Source of the DNA: Paracoccaceae bacterium
GTDB taxonomy: Bacteria > Pseudomonadota > Alphaproteobacteria > Rhodobacterales > Rhodobacteraceae
Direction of reading: 5' to 3'
DNA: 7,353 nucleotides
Assembly: GCA_011525185.1 (NCBI GenBank)
Contig: WTIQ01000518.1
Location: 1-7,353, forward strand
The notes under the pieces were generated by a model. It had not been told where the DNA came from. It saw only the letters and a list, made by a program, of their open reading frames with translations, and searched no databases. Below are positions 1 through 5,346 of the stretch, in pieces (position 1 is the stretch's first letter; each line of letters begins with the position of its first letter). Both the position numbers and the translations under genes were made by a program.

Positions 1-127
1 CCCCAGAGCGTTTAACAGGTTTTATCTGATCAAATTTGCTCTCCCAAAAGCGTAAAACATGCGTCGGGGTTTCAAGCCATTCAGCAACCTCGCTGATCGT
101 TCGAAACGCTTCAGCTGATTTTGTCAT
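1..127 (-). CDS. MerR-family transcriptional regulator, N-terminal part (cut by left edge)
   Basis: The first 42 codons are visible, starting at the ATG whose complement lies at 125-127. The residues ISEVAEWLETPTHVLRFWES are the winged helix-turn-helix of the MerR family: a helix with 'ISEVAEWL', a turn, then 'HVLRFWE', matching the usual 'LRYWE' recognition segment. The following 'KFDQIKPVKRSG' is the start of the wing. MerR proteins bind promoter DNA as dimers; the effector domain lies outside the window, so the signal sensed cannot be named. The gene sits 15 bases downstream of ihfA on the same strand and is probably cotranscribed with it. An ihfA-merR pair is, from memory, common in Rhodobacterales. 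Family assignment is firm; role is unknown. Confidence 0.85.
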   Translation of the reverse strand, partial: MTKSAEAFRTISEVAEWLETPTHVLRFWESKFDQIKPVKRSG

Positions 128-142
128 GACCACAACCCTTCA

Positions 143-442
143 CTAAGATTTACCGTTTGCGACACGATCTTTCATAAGATGAGACGGACGAAACGTTAAG
201 ACACGGCGCGGTGTAATTGGCAGTTCCTCACCAGTTTTTGGGTTGCGGCCCACGCGCGCGTTTTTTTCCCGTACACTGAATGTCCCAAAGGACGAAATCT
301 TAACTTGCTCGCCGCGCGCAAGGGCGGAGGACATAAGCTCTAATATGGTTTCTACAAGTTCTGCGCTTTCGTTTTTGGAGAGTCCCACTTCTCTAAATAC
401 CGCTTCGCTTAAATCCATACGCGTCAAAGTTTTTGCAGTCAT
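143..442 (-). CDS. ihfA: Integration host factor subunit alpha
   Basis: This 99-residue protein is a DNABII (HU/IHF) family member. IHF is a heterodimer of alpha and beta chains that bends DNA sharply at specific sites and acts in replication initiation, recombination and transcription. Visible hallmarks are an N-terminal helical part (residues 1-45, beginning MTAKTLTRMDLSEAV), the strand 'VKISSFGTFSV' (47-57), and the DNA-binding arm 'GRNPKTGEE' (65-73), whose proline at 68 is the intercalating residue. A C-terminal helix follows 'TFRPSHLMKD'. Length fits the family (about 100). The start at 442 is chosen because a strong ribosome binding site (GGGGAGA) ends 4 bases upstream; an in-frame ATG at 466 would lie upstream of that site and add eight atypical residues. 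The gene follows fabH after 129 bases and may have its own promoter. The beta subunit is not in the window. Confidence 0.96.
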   Translation of the reverse strand: MTAKTLTRMDLSEAVFREVGLSKNESAELVETILELMSSALARGEQVKISSFGTFSVREKNARVGRNPKTGEELPITPRRVLTFRPSHLMKDRVANGKS

Positions 443-446
443 TAAT

Positions 447-453
447 TCTCCCC
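447..453 (-). promoter_or_regulatory. Ribosome binding site that fixes the ihfA start
   Basis: Read on the minus strand this is GGGGAGA. The core GGAG ends 5 bases before the ATG at 442, ideal spacing. It would lie inside the coding region if the upstream ATG at 466 were used, so it argues for the shorter protein. Confidence 0.8.
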
Positions 454-496
454 AAATTTTCAGCAACCTTAGAACTTGGTGAAATTATGAGTCAAG

Positions 497-523
497 ATCA
501 TAGCCGGAAATTCACAGCCACAA
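497..523 (-). promoter_or_regulatory. Possible ihfA promoter
   Basis: On the minus strand there is a -35-like TTGTGG (518-523), a 15-base spacer and a -10-like TATGAT (497-502, five of six matches to TATAAT). The spacer is short and the -35 is poor, so this is only a candidate. It lies about 55 bases upstream of the ihfA start and its -35 overlaps an inverted repeat next to a DnaA-box match. Confidence 0.25.
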
Positions 524-540
524 ATTCAGATTTGTTGTGG
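518..540. repeat. Inverted repeat between fabH and ihfA
   Basis: The ends CCACAA (518-523) and TTGTGG (535-540) are exact reverse complements. An alternative inner pairing is ACAAAT (520-525) with ATTTGT (530-535) around the loop TCAG. The element is AT-rich and not followed by a T tract on either strand, so it does not look like an efficient terminator. An operator or a weak mRNA hairpin after fabH are both possible. Confidence 0.45.
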
Positions 541-544
541 ATAA
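536..544 (-). promoter_or_regulatory. Perfect DnaA-box consensus match upstream of ihfA
   Basis: The minus strand reads TTATCCACA, the classical strong DnaA box. It is the only exact match noticed in the window and lies in the fabH-ihfA intergenic region, overlapping the right arm of the inverted repeat at 518-540. Sequence identity is certain; occupancy by DnaA and any effect on ihfA are inference. Confidence 0.5.
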
Positions 545-571
545 TTGCATAGTATTTCAGACCATTAGGCC

Positions 572-1543
572 TTACCAGCGAACGATCACAGCGCCCCACG
601 CCAAACCACCGCCAATCGCTTCAGTCACAATAATGTCGTTTCTCTTGATTTTGCCCTCGTGCACCGCCACGGAGAGAGCCAGCGGAATAGAAGCCGCGGA
701 CGTGTTTCCATGATCCTGCACTGTGGTGATCACCTTTTCCATTGGGACACCAAGTTTGCGAGCTGTGCTGTTTATAATCCGAATATTGGCTTGATGAGGA
801 ACCACCCAGTCGATGTCTTCGGGTTTTAGGCCGGCGCGTTCGATGGCCGTTTCTGCGGTCACAGCAAGTTTTTCTACGGCATGTCGAAAGACTTCTTTTC
901 CCTGCATGCGCAAGTAACCTGTCTCGCCCGTTGATACGCCACCGTCCACATGTAAGATATCTTTGTAACGACCATCAGAGTTCAAATCTACCGAGAGAAT
1001 GCCTTGATCGTTGGCATTCCCTTGTCCAGACGTCGCTTCAAGAATAAGAGCGCCTGCACCATCTCCAAAGAGAACGGATGTCGTGCGATCACTCCAATCC
1101 ATTAAGCGGCTAAAGGTTTCAGCTCCGATCACCAGAACGCGCTTTGCTTGGCCTGATACGATTTGGGCATTGGCGGTTGAAAGCGCAAACACAAAGCCTG
1201 CACAAACGGCCTGCACGTCATAGGCAAAGCCCTGCGTCATTCCCAATTGGGATTGCACCATTGTTGCAACAGACGGAAACGTGAAATCCGCTGTAGAAGT
1301 TGCAACAATAACAGCGTCTATTTCATCGGCCTCTAAACCCGCATGCGCAAGCGCCGCTTGTGCTGCACGAGTGGCCATATGAGACGTAGTTTCGTCTTCG
1401 GCTGCAAAATGGCGCTGCTTTATACCAGAACGTGTCTGAATCCATTCGTCACTGGTCTCAACAACTTTTTCCAAGTCTGCGTTCGTCACGATCTTTTCAG
1501 GGAGATAATGCCCTACGCCTCGTACCGCCGCTCTCTGGATCAT
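572..1543 (-). CDS. fabH: Beta-ketoacyl-ACP synthase III
   Basis: FabH starts type II fatty acid synthesis in the cytoplasm by condensing acetyl-CoA with malonyl-ACP to give acetoacetyl-ACP. The 323-residue length is typical. The thiolase-fold catalytic triad is complete: Cys114 in 'QAVCAGF', His250 in 'VVPHQANIRI' and Asn280 in 'DHGNTSAASIP'. Other family marks are the N-terminal 'GHYLPEKIVTN' (11-21), 'SDEWIQTRSGI' (31-41), 'LFGDGAGA' (158-165) and the C-terminal 'EAIGGGLAWGA'. The start at 1543 lies 16 bases after the plsX stop, with an AGGGA-like site upstream, so the two genes are surely cotranscribed. The plsX-fabH pair supplies acyl-phosphate for phospholipids and initiates new chains. 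Nothing in the sequence suggests loss of function. Confidence 0.97.
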   Translation of the reverse strand: MIQRAAVRGVGHYLPEKIVTNADLEKVVETSDEWIQTRSGIKQRHFAAEDETTSHMATRAAQAALAHAGLEADEIDAVIVATSTADFTFPSVATMVQSQLGMTQGFAYDVQAVCAGFVFALSTANAQIVSGQAKRVLVIGAETFSRLMDWSDRTTSVLFGDGAGALILEATSGQGNANDQGILSVDLNSDGRYKDILHVDGGVSTGETGYLRMQGKEVFRHAVEKLAVTAETAIERAGLKPEDIDWVVPHQANIRIINSTARKLGVPMEKVITTVQDHGNTSAASIPLALSVAVHEGKIKRNDIIVTEAIGGGLAWGAVIVRW

Positions 1544-1559
1544 GGGGTGCCGTCCCTAC

Positions 1560-2642
1560 TTATTCTTCTGCTTTATCGTGATGTATTGTGTCGATAGATG
1601 CAACGCGTGCAGCAATTTTTTGCGTAAGCTGCGTTTGATCCAGTCGAAGAGCTAATTTCAGAGCCGCGCTGACACCTGTGGCATCAGCAGAGCCATGCGA
1701 CTTTACCACAGTTCCGTTTAAACCCAAAAATACGCCGCCATTCACGCGCCTGGGGTCTATGCGTTTTTTGAGACGACCGAGCGATGTAATCGCCAGCAAT
1801 TGGGCGAGCCGAGAGAGGGGGGAGTATTTAAAGGCTTCTCGTAAAAGCTCTCCGATGAGCTTTGCAGTCCCTTCCCCCGTTTTCAAAGCAACATTTCCCG
1901 TAAAACCGTCTGTGACAATCACATCTGTCCTATCACCAGGAATATCGCCGCCTTCCACAAATCCGACAAAGTCGTAATTTGCCACGGATTGGTAAGCCTC
2001 GATCAGATCAAAGGCCTCGTGCAGTTCGGGCCGTCCTTTGTGATCTTCTGTTCCGACGTTTAAAAGACCGACCCGGGGACGTGCGATGTCCAAACCGTTG
2101 CGTGCATAGGAGACCCCCATAAAGGCATATTGCAACAAGTCTTGTGCGTCCGCTTTGATATCTGCGCCGACATCAAGCATCACATTGAAACCAAACTCAT
2201 TGCGTGAGGGCCACAAAATCGCAATTGCTGGCCGTGTTATGCCAGGAATTTTGCGCAAAGTAAGCATGCTCAGCGCCATGAGGGCACCTGTGTTCCCACA
2301 GGACACACATACATTCGCTTCGCCTGATTTGACACTCTGAACCGCCGACCACATTGATGTGCCCTTGCCATGTCTCATGACGTGGCTGGGTTTGTCGGTC
2401 ATGCTGACCTCGTCTTCGCAATGACGAATTTCACACCGTCCACGCAAAGCTTTGCGCTTGTTTATCATGCGTGACAGGTCAGATTTTTTACCGTGCACTA
2501 TAAATGAAACGTCGTCAAACTTCTTTGCGACGTCCGCCATGCCAGCAATAACGGGAGCGGGGCCTTTGTCCCCACCCATAGCGTCTACGCTGAGTATTCG
2601 TTTCGCGTTGCCGCTAGGAGTAGGAGTTTGCCCAGAGTCCAT
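1560..2642 (-). CDS. plsX: Phosphate acyltransferase PlsX
   Basis: PlsX converts acyl-ACP and phosphate to acyl-phosphate, the acyl donor used by PlsY in the first step of phospholipid synthesis; it is a peripheral membrane protein. The 360 residues carry the family blocks in order: 'SVDAMGGD' (18-25), 'SCGNTGALMA' (114-123), 'LDVGAD' (156-161), 'NVGTEDHKG' (195-203), 'VIVTDGFTGNVALKT' (241-255) and 'GGVFLGLNGTVVKSHGSADA' (302-321). The N terminus has about 15 residues before the conserved start of the fold, rich in Ser, Thr, Pro and Gly. The ATG at 2642 has only a weak Shine-Dalgarno-like GAGA beside it, but no better in-frame start is seen. The gene follows rpmF by 32 bases and precedes fabH by 16, an arrangement also known from Escherichia coli. 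Confidence 0.96.
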   Translation of the reverse strand: MDSGQTPTPSGNAKRILSVDAMGGDKGPAPVIAGMADVAKKFDDVSFIVHGKKSDLSRMINKRKALRGRCEIRHCEDEVSMTDKPSHVMRHGKGTSMWSAVQSVKSGEANVCVSCGNTGALMALSMLTLRKIPGITRPAIAILWPSRNEFGFNVMLDVGADIKADAQDLLQYAFMGVSYARNGLDIARPRVGLLNVGTEDHKGRPELHEAFDLIEAYQSVANYDFVGFVEGGDIPGDRTDVIVTDGFTGNVALKTGEGTAKLIGELLREAFKYSPLSRLAQLLAITSLGRLKKRIDPRRVNGGVFLGLNGTVVKSHGSADATGVSAALKLALRLDQTQLTQKIAARVASIDTIHHDKAEE

Positions 2643-2674
2643 TTCTCAGCAGGAGACAAAGTCAGGTACGCAGC

Positions 2675-2881
2675 CTATGCCGCGTCGTCCTCAAGGTCGA
2701 TCTCTTCAACCATTGAGATAACTTCACGATCTCCATAATGTCCACAGGCCGCACAGACGTGATGCGGGCGTTTAAGCTCACCGCAATTTGGACACTCGTT
2801 TGGATTCGCTGCAACCAATGCGTCATGAGCACGGCGATTATTTCTGCGCGACTTCGATACTTTGTTTTGTTGGACCGCCAT
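2675..2881 (-). CDS. rpmF: 50S ribosomal protein bL32
   Basis: A 68-residue basic protein starting MAVQQNKVSKSRRNNRRAH, the standard bL32 N terminus, with initiator Met followed by 'AVQQ/AVPK'-type residues. It is a structural protein of the large ribosomal subunit. Four cysteines (C30 and C33 in 'CPNC', C43 and C46 in 'CAAC') form a zinc ribbon, so this is the zinc-binding form. The C terminus is acidic (EEIDLEDDAA). It lies between DUF177 and plsX, the usual place. Coupling of bL32 to the DUF177/YceD gene fits the proposed role of YceD in 23S rRNA accumulation. The 154-base leader upstream contains a hairpin and a possible promoter, so expression may be partly independent of DUF177. Confidence 0.96.
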   Translation of the reverse strand: MAVQQNKVSKSRRNNRRAHDALVAANPNECPNCGELKRPHHVCAACGHYGDREVISMVEEIDLEDDAA

Positions 2882-2901
2882 GTCTCAACCCCATTTTTGC
2901 G

Positions 2902-2918
2902 GAAGACATTCTGTCTTC
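2902..2918 (-). repeat. Perfect hairpin in the rpmF leader
   Basis: GAAGACA (2902-2908) and TGTCTTC (2912-2918) are exact reverse complements with a 3-base loop. It sits 20 bases upstream of the rpmF start. On the minus strand it is followed by CGC and a short A run, not T, so it is not a terminator in the direction of transcription. An mRNA processing or translation-control structure is possible. Confidence 0.5.
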
Positions 2919-2933
2919 AATGTTCATTAAACC

Positions 2934-2961
2934 GTTTTAGCAGAGTGGACGAGCCCGTCAA
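2934..2961 (-). promoter_or_regulatory. Possible internal promoter for rpmF-plsX-fabH
   Basis: The minus strand shows TTGACG (2956-2961, five of six matches to the -35 consensus), a 16-base spacer and TAAAAC (2934-2939, four of six matches to the -10). It lies in the 154-base gap between DUF177 and rpmF. Transcription from here would start about 45 bases before the rpmF ATG and include the hairpin at 2902-2918. This would let bL32 and lipid genes be expressed without DUF177. Only a sequence match. Confidence 0.35.
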
Positions 2962-3035
2962 ACTTCTCCGCGCTAAGTCGCCACTTCATACTCGTATTTT
3001 TGGCTTTGGCAAGAGCAATATGGTGAAATAGCCTC

Positions 3036-3593
3036 TTATTTATCGAGTTTTTGCCGAAGCTCTGCAAGTTTGGCAAAGGGTTTTGCGTCCTGATCCGACA
3101 TGGGAGCAAGGCCTGGCTCGGTAAAAACGGCTTGCCCCAAGACCGCACCTGATGCTTTGGGAAATTGCGGCAGCTCGAGATCAAGGACTTCTCTGATCAC
3201 CTCATAGAGGTTTATGACGTCCCGAAGCGGTTCCAACGTGTCATCTTCAGGGCTTTCGAGCTCAAGCTCTGTGTCGGTATCGAGGGCGATGATTTCAGCT
3301 TCAGGCACGAATTTGCGCGTCACCTCAACATCAATACGTGTCGTCACGGGCTTAAGTGTTATCACACAGCTCTGCTGCACCGTTGCGCCTAATTTCGCAC
3401 GCAGTTTCCAGCCAGAAGCCCCATAGGCGGTAAATTCGCCTTCAAACCTGAGTTTGGTAATCTCGCTTAGGTTCAAATCATTGGAAATGCTGCGACAGAC
3501 CTCTTTGTCTGGCGAAAGCGCAAAACGGGTTGCTTTCTTACTGCTCAGCTTTGAAAGGCAAATTTCCGCCATATTCTCTTCAGAAGCTGCCAT
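3036..3593 (-). CDS. DUF177/YceD family protein (23S rRNA accumulation protein)
   Basis: This 185-residue protein matches the DUF177 (YceD) family by layout and motifs. It has a variable N terminus, 'LRFEGEFTAYGASGWKLRAK' (48-67), the conserved Cys76 in 'QQSCVITLKPV', an acidic linker (TDTELELESPEDDTLEP, 106-122), 'DVINLYEVIREVLDLELPQF' (125-144) and a C-terminal 'PFAKLAELRQKL'. In Escherichia coli and plants, YceD proteins are needed for normal 23S rRNA levels. Placement directly before rpmF supports this, though the molecular function is unresolved. Start: the ATG at 3593 has an AAGGA-like site at somewhat long distance; ATG 3572 (residue 8), preceded by GAAGAG, is an alternative. This is the first gene of the leftward block and shares a 93-base divergent region with the BamE-like gene. 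Confidence 0.9.
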   Translation of the reverse strand: MAASEENMAEICLSKLSSKKATRFALSPDKEVCRSISNDLNLSEITKLRFEGEFTAYGASGWKLRAKLGATVQQSCVITLKPVTTRIDVEVTRKFVPEAEIIALDTDTELELESPEDDTLEPLRDVINLYEVIREVLDLELPQFPKASGAVLGQAVFTEPGLAPMSDQDAKPFAKLAELRQKLDK

Positions 3594-3623
3594 TTTACGA
3601 AACCATCCTTAAAATAGTAGAAT

Positions 3624-3652
3624 TTGTCTGTATATAGGGGAGATAGTATAAG
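3624..3652 (+). promoter_or_regulatory. Sigma-70-type promoter for the BamE-like gene
   Basis: TTGTCT (3624-3629) and TATAAG (3647-3652) are separated by exactly 17 bases, with four of six and five of six consensus matches. Transcription would start near 3659, giving a leader of about 28 bases. The same AT-rich segment contains -10-like words on the minus strand (TATACT, complement of 3645-3650), but no matching -35 for the leftward block was found there. Confidence 0.55.
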
Positions 3653-3686
3653 AAAGAAAACCAAACAAGGATCGGTTTTTTAAATT

Positions 3687-4139
3687 ATGATGCATCCCAA
3701 AAAATTCTTGTATCTAGGTGTCTTAAGCCTCTTTCTTGTCGGATGTGAGGGGACGGTGCGCAATCATGGTTTTATGCCATTTGCCGAAGATGTCGATGCC
3801 CTCATTATCGGCGTTGATACGCGTGAGAGTGTGCTTGATCAGCTTGGCTCGCCCTCAACGGGCAGCGTGAATGAAGATGGGCCGATCGTCTATGTGCGCA
3901 GTCGTGTGGAGCATAAGGGCTATGCAAGACCTGCGGAAACTAACCGCGACCTTCTCGTTCTGTCTTTTGGCCCTGATAATGTCCTCAAAAACGTCGAGCA
4001 CGTTGGAATCGAAGAGGGTCAAGTCGTCAGCTATGACCCAAGAGTGACAGACACAATTACCGAAGGTCAGGGCGCCTTGGCTCAAATTCTCGGCTCAATT
4101 GGTGGATTTAACCCCGCCTCGGTCATCGGGTCGGAGTAA
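3687..4139 (+). CDS. BamE/SmpA-OmlA-like outer-membrane lipoprotein
   Basis: The 150-residue protein starts MMHPKKFLYLGVLSLFLVGC: a basic n-region, a hydrophobic stretch and a lipobox LVGC, so Cys20 is the predicted lipidated residue after signal peptidase II cleavage. The mature part holds 'IIGVDTRESVLDQLGSPS' (40-57), the 'G-T-x-x-x-V-x-x-x-LG-x-P' pattern of the SmpA/OmlA fold, then strands with 'IVYVRSRVEHKG' and 'DLLVLSFGPDNVLKNVEHV'. BamE is a small subunit of the BAM complex that inserts beta-barrel proteins in the outer membrane. The C terminus (GQGALAQILGSIGGFNPA) is the kind seen in alphaproteobacterial members. An AAGGA lies 15 bases before the ATG at 3687, rather far, and a second ATG at 3690 is possible. 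The family is secure; that it is the BAM subunit rather than a paralogue is likely. Confidence 0.88.
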   Translation: MMHPKKFLYLGVLSLFLVGCEGTVRNHGFMPFAEDVDALIIGVDTRESVLDQLGSPSTGSVNEDGPIVYVRSRVEHKGYARPAETNRDLLVLSFGPDNVLKNVEHVGIEEGQVVSYDPRVTDTITEGQGALAQILGSIGGFNPASVIGSE

Positions 4140-4198
4140 ATGCATAATAAGTTTTATGGGTTTGTTACAATTTTGGCGGTAAATAGAGGGCAATGATT

Positions 4199-4204
4199 GA
4201 GGGG
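4199..4204 (+). promoter_or_regulatory. Ribosome binding site for the OlsB-like gene
   Basis: GAGGGG ends 5 bases before the ATG at 4210. This good spacing supports that start over the in-frame ATG at 4219. Confidence 0.7.
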
Positions 4205-4209
4205 ACTCC

Positions 4210-4947
4210 ATGCTTTATATGGCAAAAGGCAAGTATCAGACCCGCATCGCTGAGAGCCAAGCGGATATAGAGGCGACGCAACAGCTGCGCTATCGCGCCT
4301 TTGGTCTCTCTCATCAATCGGGCATAGATTGCGATGCCTTTGATGAGCATTGCCATCATTTCCTGATCGAAGATCGCAAGAGCGGCGCGCTCGTCTGCTG
4401 CTTTCGCATCATGCATTTAAACGGAGGGGCCGAAATCGGGCAAAGCTATTCGGCGCAATATTACGAGCTCTCCTCTCTCAACGACTTTACTGGCAGCCTT
4501 GTCGAATTAGGGCGCTTTTGCATCGACCCGCAGGTCAAAGACCCGGACATTCTCCGCGTCGCTTGGGGGGCCATTACGAAATATGTGGATGAGGAGGGGG
4601 TTGACCTCCTCTTTGGCTGCACCTCTTTTCAGGGGACAGATGCCAGCACCTATTACGATGCTTTTGCCGTGCTCAGGGACAAACATATGGCGCCCAAACG
4701 CTGGATGCCACGGGTCAAGGCACCCAAGGTGTTCAAATATGCAAACCGCTTGCGGCGCAAACCCAATATGAAAAACGCCATGCAACACATGCCGCCGCTC
4801 CTGAAAACCTATCTGATGATGGGGGGCTGGGTGAGCGATCACGCGGTGGTCGACAATCACATGAATACATTGCACGTCTTTACCGGGGTCGAAATCAACG
4901 CCATCCCCCCCGCAAGAAAACGCCTGCTGCGCGCCCTAACGGGCTAA
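4210..4947 (+). CDS. OlsB-like ornithine-acyl-ACP N-acyltransferase (GNAT fold)
   Basis: OlsB transfers a 3-hydroxyacyl chain from ACP to the alpha-amino group of ornithine, making lyso-ornithine lipid, the first step to phosphate-free membrane lipids. The 245-residue protein fits the family in length and blocks: 'LRYRAFGL' (26-33), 'DCDAFDEHCHHFLIED' (40-55), 'GQSYSAQYYEL' (77-87), 'LVELGRFCIDP' (97-107), 'LLFGCTSFQGTD' (133-144) and a C-terminal block 'PPLLKTYLMMGGWVSDHAVV' (195-214). The same fold relates it to acyl-homoserine lactone synthases, but the 'ELGRFCIDP' and 'FGCTSFQG' blocks favour OlsB. It lies 70 bases after the lipoprotein gene on the same strand. No OlsA-type acyltransferase follows, so the second step must be encoded elsewhere or be absent. 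Ornithine is the expected substrate but is not proved by sequence. Confidence 0.87.
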   Translation: MLYMAKGKYQTRIAESQADIEATQQLRYRAFGLSHQSGIDCDAFDEHCHHFLIEDRKSGALVCCFRIMHLNGGAEIGQSYSAQYYELSSLNDFTGSLVELGRFCIDPQVKDPDILRVAWGAITKYVDEEGVDLLFGCTSFQGTDASTYYDAFAVLRDKHMAPKRWMPRVKAPKVFKYANRLRRKPNMKNAMQHMPPLLKTYLMMGGWVSDHAVVDNHMNTLHVFTGVEINAIPPARKRLLRALTG

Positions 4948-5007
4948 CACGAGGGGCACGCTCTCAAAAAGCCCAATGCATTACGCAGCGTGATAGCAAA
5001 ACACCCC

Positions 5008-5028
5008 GCCCGGTGGGCACCATCGGGC
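5008..5028 (+). repeat. Strong hairpin, 9-base-pair stem (first of a tandem pair)
   Basis: GCCCGGTGG (5008-5016) pairs with CCATCGGGC (5020-5028) over all nine positions, one being G-U in RNA, around a GCA loop. It begins 60 bases after the olsB-like stop and abuts the next hairpin with no spacer. Confidence 0.65.
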
Positions 5029-5057
5029 CGCGCCTGCCTGCCCCCTCGGCAGGCGCG
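5029..5057 (+). terminator. Strong hairpin, 10-base-pair perfect stem (second of a tandem pair; possible terminator)
   Basis: CGCGCCTGCC (5029-5038) and GGCAGGCGCG (5048-5057) are exact reverse complements with a 9-base loop. Position after olsB suggests a terminator, but only TT follows the stem before mixed sequence, so it is not a canonical intrinsic terminator. With the preceding hairpin it could instead protect the mRNA 3' end or be a REP-like palindrome. Confidence 0.5.
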
Positions 5058-5064
5058 TTCACTA

Positions 5065-5077
5065 TATCAACTTATTG
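5065..5077 (+). promoter_or_regulatory. IHF-binding consensus match
   Basis: TATCAACTTATTG fits WATCAANNNNTTR at every fixed position. It lies in AT-rich DNA 7 bases after the tandem hairpins. By chance about one match in 65,000 positions per strand is expected at equal base use, so one in this window is mildly notable. Binding is not shown. The consensus comes from enterobacterial IHF. Confidence 0.35.
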
Positions 5078-5127
5078 AAATATTGGGACTTTGCGGGAAA
5101 TTCACAAAGGCTTCATCATTGTACTCT

Positions 5128-5246
5128 CGCGCCTACCCAGGCAGCCGCGGCCCTCATTTCTAAATGGAGGCGGAGTTACCGAGAGGCCTTTATATTTCAA
5201 TGCGCTGAGACAGTGATAGCGCGGGCCCAAGGGACAGGCAGGCGCG
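5128..5246. repeat. Near-complementary word pair related to the 5029-5057 hairpin
   Basis: CGCGCCTACC (5128-5137) differs by one base from the left arm of the hairpin at 5029-5038. GGCAGGCGCG (5237-5246) is identical to the right arm at 5048-5057. The two could pair over nine of ten positions and enclose about 100 bases. This repeats the arms of the upstream hairpin with a larger interval. Confidence 0.4.
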
Positions 5247-5346
5247 GGCTGGTGGTGCCACCTGTTAGAGTGTTGTTGCCCTCATTTTCTATGAGACTTA
5301 GTTTATTCAAAGAAGAATAAAATCCCCTCTTTTCCCGCATCGCGGG

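Larger units (their letters stand above)
4948..5346. other. Structured 399-base intergenic region without a convincing gene
   Basis: No credible protein is encoded here. The longest open frame (5075-5320, plus, TTG start) has no ribosome binding site and a composition unlike its neighbours. The region contains two adjacent GC-rich hairpins (5008-5057), an IHF consensus match (5065-5077), smaller stems at 5131-5142, 5202-5222, 5251-5262 and 5281-5295, and repeated short words such as GTGATAGC at 4990-4997 and 5213-5220. A further 6-base-pair stem (5333-5347) touches the first possible start of the downstream gene. Candidates are a terminator zone for olsB, REP-like repeats or a noncoding RNA; none can be chosen from this sequence alone. 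Confidence 0.6.

Noticed and set aside
443..466. Eight extra N-terminal residues for IhfA from ATG 466
   Set aside because: The strong GGGGAGA site at 447-453 serves ATG 442, and the extra residues are not typical of IHF alpha.
3645..3673. Minus-strand promoter for DUF177 using TATACT at 3645-3650
   Set aside because: No acceptable -35 hexamer is found 15-19 bases upstream of it; the block surely has a promoter nearby but it cannot be placed.
4160..4190. Promoter for the OlsB-like gene using TACAAT after the lipoprotein stop
   Set aside because: No TTG-type -35 at proper distance; cotranscription with the lipoprotein gene is simpler.
4507..4875. 122-codon minus-strand open frame opposite the OlsB-like gene
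   Set aside because: Shadow of a well-supported plus-strand gene, without a plausible ribosome binding site or motif.
5075..5320. Open frame of about 81 codons with TTG start in the gene-free region
   Set aside because: No ribosome binding site, no recognisable motif, and it overlaps several stem-loops; amino acid composition looks random.
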